A DNA stretch of 5,562 nt. Origin: Amylibacter sp. (GTDB lineage: Bacteria > Pseudomonadota > Alphaproteobacteria > Rhodobacterales > Rhodobacteraceae). Each line of letters begins with the position of its first letter. Within the stretch, counting starts at the first letter, position 1. Shown here piece after piece: positions 1 through 5,562 of the stretch. Below the pieces are notes generated by a model. The model worked only from the letters and a program-made list of their open reading frames with translations, made no database searches and was not told the DNA's origin. The stretch lies in NCBI GenBank assembly GCA_030625465.1, contig DAOUQS010000143.1:1-5562 (forward strand), given 5' to 3'. The position numbers were made by a program, and so were the translations under genes.

Positions 1-109
1 ATGCTTTTGCGGTTTTGCCACGTAATGTGCTGCGCGCCACGGCTTTTGTCTTACGATCCTGATGGTCGTATTTCAGCTGTTGGAACAGTTCATGAACCTT
101 TGTTGACAC
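1..109 (-). CDS. Partial 5' end of an unidentified gene downstream of rsmB (possibly heparinase II/III-like)
   Basis: Reading the minus strand leftward, a frame opens after a TAG at 143-145 and stays open to the window edge. The only usual start codon near its beginning is a GTG at 107-109, giving about 36 residues that begin VSTKVHELFQQLKYDH and are rich in Lys and Arg, as in a cytoplasmic N-terminus. An AGG lies about 10 bases upstream of the GTG, a weak ribosome binding site. The gap to the rsmB stop is 55 bases, which fits co-transcription with rsmB. In Rhodobacterales, rsmB is often followed by a heparinase II/III family gene and then purH. That is the only reason for the suggested identity, because the visible residues contain no diagnostic motif. 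The true start could also lie elsewhere. The existence of a gene here is moderately likely; its function is not shown. Confidence 0.45.
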   Translation of the reverse strand, partial: MSTKVHELFQQLKYDHQDRKTKAVARSTLRGKTAKA

Positions 110-164
110 GCTTGGCAGACCTGATTTTATTTCTTTATATATCTAGGGGTCAAACTTGCTGCTG

Positions 165-1460
165 TCACCCGGTTTTCTTTAGCAGACGCGCAATAAAGAA
201 CCCGTCCATCCCGCCTTTTTCAGACCAGTAACTGGGCAATGTACGCAAACATCCCGACTTTGTCAGCCAATCACTGGGGACGCCCAAAGCATCTGCATCA
301 ATCGGGTCAACCGTCGCTTGGTTATTTTGCGTCAGAAAATTTGCGATCTGGTCTTCACCCTCTTGCCGCAGCAATGAACACGTGCTGTAAATCATCTGCC
401 CACCCGGCTTCAGCCATTCGAATGCCCGCTCCAGCATTTCTTTTTGCAAAGCGGTCAGACTTTCAATCGCATCCTTGTTTTTCAGGTGCGGCAGGTCGGG
501 ATGGCGCCGGATTGTGCCTGTTGCAGTACAAGGCGCATCCAATAGAATCGCGTCATACATCATACCCGGCTTCCACGTTAGAACGTCTGCGGTCACAACC
601 TTTGCCGTCAATCCGGTGCGTTGCAGGTTTTCCCTGACCCGTTCCAGACGGTATTTCGACAAATCCATCGCTGTTACATCGCCGCCGGCCGCTGCCAATT
701 GCAATGTCTTGCCACCCGGAGCCGCACAAAGATCCAGAACCGTTTTACCCTCTAGTCCAGTTAGACACCGTGCTGGCAGACTTGCGGCAAAATCCTGCAC
801 CCACCAGGCACCCTCTTCAAAACCGGCCAAGGCTGATATCTGCCCTGCTTTTTGCAAACGCAAACTGGCCTCACCAATCGCTTCGGCATCCAAAAGCGTT
901 AGCAATTCCGGAATATCCGCGGCCTTCTTGACCGTAATATCCAGTGGTACGGCTTTAACATGCGCCTCTTCGATCAAAGCAACCGCATCATCCCCGTGTT
1001 CTTTCAACATGATAGAGCGCAAATAATACGGCAATTGCTGGGTTGGATGTTCGGCCCAATGTTCACGACCTTCACGATCAAGTTTGCGACACACGGCATT
1101 GATCAAACCTGACAGGTGCGCGGTTTTACGTGAAAGCTTGGCCATGTTAACAGCCGAGTCGATCGCCGCATGCGGGCTGATCCCGTCCACAAACAATTCA
1201 GCTGCGCAAAGGCGCAGGATGTGGCGTGCGCGCAGGGGCGGATCTTTTTTCAGGTAAAAATCCAGCAGCATATCAATCGGCTCAAGATGCTTTAGCGTAC
1301 TCAAAGCCAGACTTTGCGCGCGCGCGCGTTCCGACCCTGACAGCTTTCGCAGAATATCGCTGCCCGCATCGGTCATTTCAGACAATGGACGGCGCTCAAA
1401 CAAAACTCCGTCCAACAGGTTCAAAGCCGCGATACGCGCGGACAAGCCAGCCTTTGCCAT
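165..1460 (-). CDS. rsmB: 16S rRNA (cytosine(967)-C(5))-methyltransferase RsmB
   Basis: This cytoplasmic enzyme transfers a methyl group from S-adenosylmethionine to C5 of C967 (E. coli numbering) of 16S rRNA. The protein is 431 residues, the normal family length. Residues about 4-135 form the NusB-like RNA-binding domain. The C-terminal half is the RsmB/NOL1/NOP2/Sun methyltransferase domain. Motif I, LDLCAAPGGKT, is at 242-252, the likely SAM-ribose-binding Asp is D266 (AMDLS), and motif III is ADVL (291-294). Motif IV is LLDAPCTATGT with C311, and motif VI is STCS with C361. By family knowledge, C361 is the catalytic nucleophile and C311 aids product release; both are present. The family-typical C-terminal GGMDGFFIA is at 417-424. 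The start ATG follows an AGG about 9 bases upstream. It is divergent from the DUF1674 gene, with 132 bases between start codons, and is probably co-transcribed with the partial gene downstream. Confidence 0.97.
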   Translation of the reverse strand: MAKAGLSARIAALNLLDGVLFERRPLSEMTDAGSDILRKLSGSERARAQSLALSTLKHLEPIDMLLDFYLKKDPPLRARHILRLCAAELFVDGISPHAAIDSAVNMAKLSRKTAHLSGLINAVCRKLDREGREHWAEHPTQQLPYYLRSIMLKEHGDDAVALIEEAHVKAVPLDITVKKAADIPELLTLLDAEAIGEASLRLQKAGQISALAGFEEGAWWVQDFAASLPARCLTGLEGKTVLDLCAAPGGKTLQLAAAGGDVTAMDLSKYRLERVRENLQRTGLTAKVVTADVLTWKPGMMYDAILLDAPCTATGTIRRHPDLPHLKNKDAIESLTALQKEMLERAFEWLKPGGQMIYSTCSLLRQEGEDQIANFLTQNNQATVDPIDADALGVPSDWLTKSGCLRTLPSYWSEKGGMDGFFIARLLKKTG

Positions 1461-1592
1461 TTTATTTTGCCTAACTTCATAAGGGTTTTACTTGTCAGGC
1501 TTATGCCCGAAAGAATGGATAACAGCCAGAGCATAAAATTGCGTATCCGCACAAGCTGGGTTAAAGGTCGAACAACAAAGATAGGTTCCCCG

Positions 1593-1781
1593 ATGAATTT
1601 GCCCCCGACAGACAAGCAACAGCGCATTGCAGAGGCCGCCAAACGCGCATTGGCCGAGGCCAGCGCGCGCAAGAATAAACAGGGCAATCCGGATCTACCC
1701 ACCGAGTTGGGCGGCAGGGACGGCCCCGAACCCACACGCTTTGGCGATTGGGAGAAAAAGGGAATTACGTCGGATTTTTAG
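1593..1781 (+). CDS. SDHAF4-like DUF1674 protein (succinate dehydrogenase assembly factor 4 family)
   Basis: A 62-residue protein ending in the DUF1674/SDHAF4 signature: GGRDGPEPTRFGDWEKKG at 40-57, then ITSDF at the very C-terminus. In mitochondria SDHAF4 binds the flavinylated SdhA subunit and promotes assembly of succinate dehydrogenase; alphaproteobacterial homologues are presumed to act similarly in the cytoplasm. The N-terminal part (about 5-30) is Ala/Lys/Arg-rich and probably helical, with no signal peptide. The frame is open upstream to an ATG at 1467, but residues encoded there do not resemble the family. The ATG at 1593 gives the usual short length and follows AGG at 1583-1585 with a 7-base spacer. 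It is divergent from rsmB and 82 bases upstream of the exported-protein gene. No sdh genes lie in the window, so the partner must be encoded elsewhere. Family assignment is confident; the role in this organism is inferred. Confidence 0.9.
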   Translation: MNLPPTDKQQRIAEAAKRALAEASARKNKQGNPDLPTELGGRDGPEPTRFGDWEKKGITSDF

Positions 1782-1791
1782 AAAATTATAC

Positions 1792-1822
1792 TTAAAAACC
1801 ACAGCCGCATTAACCTTATAAT
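1792..1822 (+). promoter_or_regulatory. Candidate sigma70-type promoter for the exported-protein gene
   Basis: A perfect TATAAT is at 1817-1822, 41 bases before the ATG at 1864. The best -35 match is TTAAAA at 1792-1797, four of six bases, with a long 19-base spacer. A second -10-like hexamer, TATACT, overlaps at 1787-1792 but has no convincing -35. The 82-base gap shows no clear terminator hairpin after the DUF1674 gene, so transcription could also come from upstream. This is a sequence match only. Confidence 0.35.
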
Positions 1823-1852
1823 GACAGCTTATTGTTCTACTTCGTCCAAATC

Positions 1853-1857
1853 AAGGA
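1853..1857 (+). promoter_or_regulatory. Ribosome binding site of the exported-protein gene
   Basis: AAGGA sits 6 bases before the ATG at 1864. It is the strongest Shine-Dalgarno match on the plus strand in the left half of the window and fixes this start, which also places a signal peptide exactly at the N-terminus. Confidence 0.7.
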
Positions 1858-1863
1858 CGGGCT

Positions 1864-2625
1864 ATGCGACTAAAAATATATTTGGCAGCTTTTATTTTCA
1901 GCATCACTTTACTGCCGCTCCCGATAAGTGCGCAAAGCAAAAACTACACATGGATGGTCTGGGAACAACGCATGGTCGACCCGCAGTTATGCCGTGAAAA
2001 AGGTATCTGCACACCGCAAAAGAAATTCATCACCCGCCTTGTCGAAGAACCCAGCGAACAAAAGGCCCGTGAAATGTTGGGGGCGATTGACCAGCTTGCC
2101 AGAATGCGCGGTCAACCGGCTGAACACCCGGACACGCCCAAAATCTGTCGCCAGACCGAGGCCGGTAAAATTCTGGGTTTCGACCCAGAGCTTTGGGACA
2201 AGAGCGATAAGTCGGCAGCATTGAAAGATTTGGGCGGCGTCTATTTTTCAGTGCAAACCATAAAAGGGCCGAAAGGGTATTCAGGTGCTTTTGGCATGGA
2301 TTTGCAAAACGCGATGGAAACCCGTTTTCGTGCGGCAGGGCTGCCTGTCATAAGTGAAGAACAGATGGAAAATATCCCGGGCCGGCCGCAACTGAATGTC
2401 TATTTTTCGAACACCAAACCCAAAACAGGTTGCAGATACAGCGTTTTCGTCAGCTTCACACAAACCATGCTGTTGACCCGTAATCACACGGTCAAACTAA
2501 AGGTCGGAACCTGGGGCGCTTCAGGCGGGCCATCCGGCAAGCACCCAAATTCAAATGAAATGGGTGCAATATTGCGCGTTATCGATAAGTTTCTTGATGA
2601 TTACAGGCGCGCCAACGCAGGTTAA
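1864..2625 (+). CDS. Exported protein of unknown function with four cysteines
   Basis: A 253-residue protein with a clear Sec signal peptide: MRLK, a hydrophobic core at about 5-20, and a probable signal peptidase I site after ISA (residue 23). There is no lipobox cysteine. The mature protein has no further membrane segment, so it should be periplasmic or secreted. It has four cysteines (C43, C49, C95, C190), enough for two disulfides in the periplasm. A basic, charged stretch (about 52-90) follows the first pair. The C-terminal half (about 125-250) looks like an alternating strand/helix domain: GGVYFSVQ, a helix at 146-158, GLPVISEEQ, LNVYFS, CRYSVFVSFTQ, then VKLKVGTWGASGG and a final helix ending DDYRRAN. 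I recall similar uncharacterised proteins in Rhodobacterales but know no established function. A distant likeness to LpoB/CsgG-type accessory domains is possible but unproven. The gene converges on dapB, three bases away. Confidence 0.85.
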   Translation: MRLKIYLAAFIFSITLLPLPISAQSKNYTWMVWEQRMVDPQLCREKGICTPQKKFITRLVEEPSEQKAREMLGAIDQLARMRGQPAEHPDTPKICRQTEAGKILGFDPELWDKSDKSAALKDLGGVYFSVQTIKGPKGYSGAFGMDLQNAMETRFRAAGLPVISEEQMENIPGRPQLNVYFSNTKPKTGCRYSVFVSFTQTMLLTRNHTVKLKVGTWGASGGPSGKHPNSNEMGAILRVIDKFLDDYRRANAG

Positions 2626-2628
2626 TGC

Positions 2629-3438
2629 CTATAGCCCCAATACATCCAGCATATCATATTCACCAGGTGGCTTGCCCTGCCCCCAAAGTGCCGCTTTCAA
2701 CGCGCCGCGTGCAAAAATCTGGCGATCAGTTGCCAGATGGCGCAAGACAATACGCTCACCATCTGCCGCAAAAATCACATCATGCTCGCCAACAACATCA
2801 CCACCACGTATTGCATGAAACCCGATATCACCACATTTACGTTCACCGGTAATGCCATCGCGCCCGCGATCAGCGACATCGTTCAATACAACACCGCGCC
2901 CTTCGGCTGCGGCCTCGCCCAGCATCAAAGCTGTTCCAGATGGGGCATCAACTTTGTGACGGTGATGTGCTTCGACAATCTCGATATCAAAATCCTCATC
3001 CAAAGCCGCCGCCACTTTTTTGGTCAACTGCATCAACAAATTGACCCCCAAACTCATGTTACCTGCGCGCACAATCGCGCAATGCCGCGCAGCTGCCGCC
3101 AGTTTGGCTAAATGGTTTTCAGCAAACCCGGTAGTCCCGATAACATGCACCGCACGGGCTTGTGCGGTTAATTCCGCATGTGCCACCGTTGCATCAGGTG
3201 TAGTGAAATCAATGACCGCTTGGGATTTCGCAAAGACCTTTAACGGGTCATCCGACACAATCACACCGGTTGGGTGTCCGCCCATGCAAATCCCCAGATC
3301 CTGACCGATCCACGCATGGCCTTCACGTTCAGTCACACCTGACAAAACAGACCCTCTGTTATCACCCACAGCCTTGATCAACATTTGCCCCATACGTCCA
3401 GAAGCACCAACGATTGCAATATGTGTCAGGTTAGACAT
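2629..3438 (-). CDS. dapB: 4-hydroxy-tetrahydrodipicolinate reductase DapB
   Basis: This cytoplasmic enzyme uses NAD(P)H to reduce 4-hydroxy-tetrahydrodipicolinate to tetrahydrodipicolinate, a step of the diaminopimelate/lysine pathway that also supplies peptidoglycan. The protein is 269 residues, the normal length. The N-terminal Rossmann domain carries IVGASGRMG (9-17), and IDFTTPDAT (76-84) and GTTG (101-104) are also present. [10 protein letters not shown] (124-133) precedes the signature [16 protein letters not shown] (156-171). By alignment with E. coli DapB, whose catalytic residues are H159 and K163, the equivalents here are H158 and K162; both are intact. The frame is open 16 codons further upstream to an ATG at 3486, but the ATG at 3438 has a good GGAG with a 7-base spacer and leaves the usual short N-terminus before the nucleotide-binding loop. 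It is divergent from rbfA and convergent with the exported-protein gene. Confidence 0.97.
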   Translation of the reverse strand: MSNLTHIAIVGASGRMGQMLIKAVGDNRGSVLSGVTEREGHAWIGQDLGICMGGHPTGVIVSDDPLKVFAKSQAVIDFTTPDATVAHAELTAQARAVHVIGTTGFAENHLAKLAAAARHCAIVRAGNMSLGVNLLMQLTKKVAAALDEDFDIEIVEAHHRHKVDAPSGTALMLGEAAAEGRGVVLNDVADRGRDGITGERKCGDIGFHAIRGGDVVGEHDVIFAADGERIVLRHLATDRQIFARGALKAALWGQGKPPGEYDMLDVLGL

Positions 3439-3445
3439 TTCAAAA

Positions 3446-3449
3446 CTCC
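3446..3449 (-). promoter_or_regulatory. Ribosome binding site that decides the dapB start
   Basis: On the minus strand GGAG lies 7 bases before the ATG at 3438. It favours this ATG over the in-frame ATG at 3486, which would add 16 residues untypical of DapB. Confidence 0.7.
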
Positions 3450-3487
3450 ATACTTTCCAACTTTCTTTAACTTGCCAAAAGACCAAA

Positions 3488-3503
3488 GGCTATAGGCTAT
3501 AGC
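3488..3503. repeat. Tandem GGCTATA repeat in the dapB/rbfA divergent intergenic region
   Basis: GGCTATA occurs twice in direct tandem (3488-3494 and 3495-3501) and is followed by GC. Each unit contains the palindrome CTATAG, so the element GCTATAGGCTATAGC is nearly symmetric on both strands. It lies roughly midway between the dapB and rbfA starts, where both promoters should be. It could be a regulator site or part of overlapping -10 regions. I could not fit well-spaced -35/-10 pairs around it on either strand, so a function is unproven. Confidence 0.4.
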
Positions 3504-3564
3504 TTGCAGTCAATCGCCAAGTCTCTTAAATGAAGCAGACCAAACGATTGACAGGATATATAGC

Positions 3565-3960
3565 ATGCATAGCCCAGATGGCCCAAGTCAACGACAGCTG
3601 CGCGTCGGCGAAATGTTGCGGCGTTCGATTTCTGACATTCTTGTACGCGGTGATCTTTACGACACCGATCTCGCCAATGTCTCGATCACTGTGGGTGAGG
3701 TTCGGACCTCGCCCGATTTAAAAAATGCCACCGTATTTGTTTACCCGCTTGGCGGGCAAAACGCTAAAAGTGTGGTTGCAGCCTTGAATAAATGCAGCGG
3801 GGAGGTGCGTTATGCGCTTACCAAAAACGTAGCCCTGAAGCATTCGCCCAAGATCAAATTCATGCTGGACACGACTTTCGATCAAATGGACGATACCCGC
3901 CGTTTACTTAGTCAAGAAAACGTCACACGGGATTTAGGCGACGATGAACCAGAAGTCTAA
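3565..3960 (+). CDS. rbfA: 30S ribosome-binding factor RbfA
   Basis: RbfA binds the free 30S subunit near the 5' end helix of 16S rRNA, aids late maturation of the small subunit, and is needed for growth in the cold in E. coli. The protein is 131 residues, a usual length, with one KH-like domain. The first helix is RQLRVGEMLRRSISDIL (10-26), then strands and the typical VRTSPDLKNATVFVYPLG (46-63). The helix-kink-helix follows around NKCSGEVRYALTK (75-87), where Ser-Gly forms the interhelical kink, and the last strand and tail are KIKFMLDTTFDQMDDTRRLL (96-115). The acidic tail to residue 131 is probably flexible. The start ATG has AGGA at 3553-3556 with an 8-base spacer. It is the first gene of the plus-strand operon; its last 17 bases overlap truB. 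Pairing with truB is common across bacteria. Confidence 0.95.
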   Translation: MHSPDGPSQRQLRVGEMLRRSISDILVRGDLYDTDLANVSITVGEVRTSPDLKNATVFVYPLGGQNAKSVVAALNKCSGEVRYALTKNVALKHSPKIKFMLDTTFDQMDDTRRLLSQENVTRDLGDDEPEV

Positions 3961-4858
3961 GAAGCGCGATGTCGATGGCTGGTTGATCATCGACAAACCT
4001 GCGGGCATCACTTCGACCAGTGTCGTGAACAAGGTTAAATGGCTGTTTCAAGCCAAGAAAGCCGGACATGCAGGTACACTTGACCCCGATGCCACGGGCC
4101 TGTTGGCCGTGGCTTTTGGTGAGGCTACCAAGACCATCCCCTATATCACCGACGGGTTGAAAACCTATGAATTTGTCATCACATTGGGGGCCGCCACCAC
4201 AACCGATGACGCCGAAGGCGACATCATTAACAGCAATGAACTGCGCCCAACGGATGCGGATATTCAGGCAGCCTTACCCGCATTCACCGGCTTAATCTTA
4301 CAAACCCCGCCGAAGTTTTCCGCTGTTAAAATCAACGGTGAACGGGCTTATACCATTGCACGGCGCGGCGATGACGTTGAGCTGGCCGCGCGCGAGCTGT
4401 TCGTCAACAAGCTAGAGTTTGTCAACCGCCTGTCACAAGACGATGTTGAACTTGTCCTGCAATGCGGCAAAGGCGGTTATGTGCGTTCCATTGCCCGTGA
4501 TTTAGGTGAGGCTTTGGGCTGTCTTGCCCACGTCAAATGGCTGCGCCGTCTGGACACGGGGCCTTTTGACATCAAACAAAGCATCACCCTTGATGATTTG
4601 ATTGCCGTTGAAGACATGGCAGATCGTGAAGCCCTGCTTTTACCGACCGAGGCCGGCCTTGCGGAACTGGAATATGTCCGCATTTCAGACCAAGCCGCAA
4701 CCGACATTCAACATGGTATGAGCGTGACCGTGGACACGGACCCTTCGGGCCCCGACACCCCCGTATGGGCAAACTACGAAGGTAAAGCGCAAGCCATAGG
4801 CACCGTTGAACTTGGTACTTTCAAACCAAAGCGCGTCATCCTGCAAAGAAACCCATGA
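3944..4858 (+). CDS. truB: tRNA pseudouridine(55) synthase TruB
   Basis: TruB isomerises U55 in the T-loop of tRNAs to pseudouridine and also acts as a tRNA folding chaperone. The 304-residue length is near that of E. coli TruB. GWLIIDKPAGITS (12-24) opens the fold, and HAGTLDPDATGLL (42-54) holds the catalytic aspartate D47 (E. coli D48). KTYEF (73-77) supplies the conserved active-site Tyr Y75, TPPKFSAVKINGERAY (121-136) is typical, and GGYVRSIARDLG (177-188) contains the conserved Arg R181. LRRLDTGPF (200-208) follows, and a small C-terminal domain (about 240-304) ends in GTFKPKRVI. The start lies inside the end of rbfA, 17 bases overlapping in another frame, with AGG five bases upstream, so translation is probably coupled. 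The stop overlaps the next start as ATGA. Confidence 0.97.
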   Translation: MNQKSKKRDVDGWLIIDKPAGITSTSVVNKVKWLFQAKKAGHAGTLDPDATGLLAVAFGEATKTIPYITDGLKTYEFVITLGAATTTDDAEGDIINSNELRPTDADIQAALPAFTGLILQTPPKFSAVKINGERAYTIARRGDDVELAARELFVNKLEFVNRLSQDDVELVLQCGKGGYVRSIARDLGEALGCLAHVKWLRRLDTGPFDIKQSITLDDLIAVEDMADREALLLPTEAGLAELEYVRISDQAATDIQHGMSVTVDTDPSGPDTPVWANYEGKAQAIGTVELGTFKPKRVILQRNP

Positions 4859-5364
4859 TCACGAAAACCCACACCAAGGGCGACGCGCCATCCACCGCGG
4901 TTTATTCCGATTGCGAAAACTACCGTTACAGTCTGACCCGTATCTGGGATGATACAGCACCGCGCGTATTATTCGTGATGCTGAACCCGTCCACCGCCAC
5001 CGAAGTGCAAAATGACCCCACCGTGGAACGCTGCGAACGCCGTGCGCGCACCCTTGGCTACGGCGCCTTTTGCGTCTGCAATATATTCGCCTACCGCGCC
5101 ACCAACCCGAAGGTTATGCGCGCCCAAACCGATCCTGTCGGCCCTGAAAACGATACTACCATTACAAATGCCGCGACTTGGGCCAGTGACATCGTTTGCG
5201 CATGGGGCACCCACGGCGTCCATATGGATCGGGGTGCGGAGGTTGAACACATGTTACGCCGCCAAACCAAACCGCTGACCCATTTGGGTCTAAGCATTGC
5301 CGGCCACCCCAAACATCCGCTTTACATCGGCTATAAAGTGTTGCCACAAGTTTGGGATGAATAA
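4855..5364 (+). CDS. DUF1643 family protein of unknown function
   Basis: A 169-residue protein with the DUF1643 hallmarks: LFVMLNPSTAT (39-49), NDPTVERC (53-60), a cysteine pair in GAFCVCNIFAYRATNP (70-85), GPENDTTI (96-103), CAWGTHG (115-121) and GHPKHPLYIGY (150-160) near the C-terminus. No signal peptide or membrane segment is visible, so it is cytoplasmic. No biochemical function is firmly established for the family as far as I know. The conserved Asn, Asp, Glu, Trp-Gly and His positions suggest a ligand or nucleotide-handling pocket, which is inference only. The start overlaps the truB stop by four bases (ATGA), with only a weak purine-rich stretch upstream, which points to translational coupling. 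The stop overlaps the next gene by eight bases. I recall DUF1643 genes beside truB in other Rhodobacterales, so the link may be conserved. Confidence 0.88.
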   Translation: MITKTHTKGDAPSTAVYSDCENYRYSLTRIWDDTAPRVLFVMLNPSTATEVQNDPTVERCERRARTLGYGAFCVCNIFAYRATNPKVMRAQTDPVGPENDTTITNAATWASDIVCAWGTHGVHMDRGAEVEHMLRRQTKPLTHLGLSIAGHPKHPLYIGYKVLPQVWDE

Positions 5365-5562
5365 CCAAACCAAAGGTCTGTTAATTACCACGCTTGGCGT
5401 TCTGTTCGTCGTTCCCGACGCCCTGTTCGTGCGCCTGATTGATGCTGATGCTTTAACCATAGCTTTCTGGCGCAATTTTCTGACCGGCGCGTTTACCCTG
5501 ATCGGCCTGATTGCTGTTTACGGCACGAAAACCCTGTCCAAAATCAAAAGCACCGGTAAAAA
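5357..5562 (+). CDS. DMT/EamA family transporter, 5' part only
   Basis: The ATG at 5357-5359 opens a frame that runs to the right edge (68 complete codons), reading MNNQTKGLLITTLGVLFVVP onward. It shows the start of an EamA-type permease: a first transmembrane helix at about 8-26, then the family-typical transition LIDADALTIAFWRNFLTG (27-44), where the Ala-Phe-Trp-Arg-Asn block is characteristic, leading into a second helix at about 38-56. Lys-rich residues 58-68 (KTLSKIKSTGK) form the following cytoplasmic loop. Full-length members have ten helices and about 280-300 residues and carry small metabolites across the inner membrane; the substrate cannot be told. It overlaps the DUF1643 gene by eight bases and so belongs to the same operon. 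Truncation is caused by the window edge. Confidence 0.85.
   Translation, partial: MNNQTKGLLITTLGVLFVVPDALFVRLIDADALTIAFWRNFLTGAFTLIGLIAVYGTKTLSKIKSTGK

Noticed and set aside
145..172. Possible terminator hairpin after rsmB
   Set aside because: Only a four-base GGGT/ACCC stem with a long loop and no U-tract could be drawn, and the next gene begins shortly after.
1..231. Plus-strand open frame of 76 codons starting at base 1
   Set aside because: It overlaps the end of rsmB antisense, has no recognisable protein features and starts at the arbitrary window edge. The opposite strand explains the region better.
1316..1328. Alternating GC run, possible Z-DNA or repeat
   Set aside because: It is only 13 bases and is explained by Glu-Arg-Ala-Arg-Ala codons of rsmB.
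1467..1592. N-terminal extension of the DUF1674 gene from the ATG at 1467
   Set aside because: The extra 42 residues do not look like the family, which is normally about 60 residues, and the ATG at 1593 has an AGG at suitable spacing. This stretch is better read as the rsmB/DUF1674 divergent intergenic region.
1421..1735. Minus-strand open frame of 104 codons across the DUF1674 gene
   Set aside because: It is antisense to the recognisable DUF1674 signature and runs into the start of rsmB in another frame, with no family resemblance.
3439..3486. Longer dapB start at the ATG at 3486
   Set aside because: It adds 16 residues before the nucleotide-binding strand that DapB proteins lack, and the internal ATG at 3438 has a good GGAG.
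3548..3553. Perfect TTGACA -35 hexamer upstream of rbfA
   Set aside because: It is only 11 bases before the start codon and overlaps the ribosome binding site. A -10 would fall inside the coding region, and no TATAAT-like sequence is there.
4477..4772. Minus-strand open frames within truB
   Set aside because: They are antisense to a well-conserved gene, lack ribosome binding sites and have compositions typical of the reverse frames of coding sequence.

Overview
The window looks like a chromosomal housekeeping segment from an alphaproteobacterium, most likely Rhodobacterales (Roseobacter-like). This rests on gene content and order recalled from that group: an SDHAF4/DUF1674 protein next to rsmB, dapB head to head with rbfA-truB, a DUF1643 protein and an EamA-type transporter after truB. 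Base composition is moderate by eye, lower than the GC-rich members of the order. No database search was possible, so the taxonomic call is an inference. I see no insertion sequence, CRISPR array, tRNA, rRNA or phage gene.

Layout. Left block, minus strand: rsmB (16S rRNA m5C967 methyltransferase, 165-1460), followed downstream by the beginning of another minus-strand gene that runs off the left edge (about 1-109, GTG start; possibly the heparinase II/III-like gene that often follows rsmB in this order). Divergent from rsmB on the plus strand are a 62-residue SDHAF4/DUF1674 protein (1593-1781) and a 253-residue exported protein of unknown function with four cysteines (1864-2625). The latter has its own good ribosome binding site and a possible promoter. 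It meets dapB (2629-3438, minus strand) tail to tail, with three bases between the two stop codons.

Right block, plus strand: rbfA (3565-3960), truB (3944-4858), a DUF1643 gene (4855-5364) and the start of a DMT/EamA transporter (5357 to the right edge). Each gene overlaps the next by 17, 4 and 8 bases, so this is a tightly packed, probably translationally coupled operon. The 126-base region between dapB and rbfA must hold the signals for both directions and contains a small tandem repeat.

How the genes relate: rsmB, rbfA and truB all serve ribosome or RNA maturation (16S rRNA methylation, late 30S assembly, tRNA pseudouridine 55). dapB is a lysine/peptidoglycan precursor enzyme, and the DUF1674 protein probably helps assemble succinate dehydrogenase. 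The least understood genes are the exported four-cysteine protein and the DUF1643 protein. I found no clear evidence of a new multi-gene system; the region reads as ordinary core genome with a few uncharacterised members.
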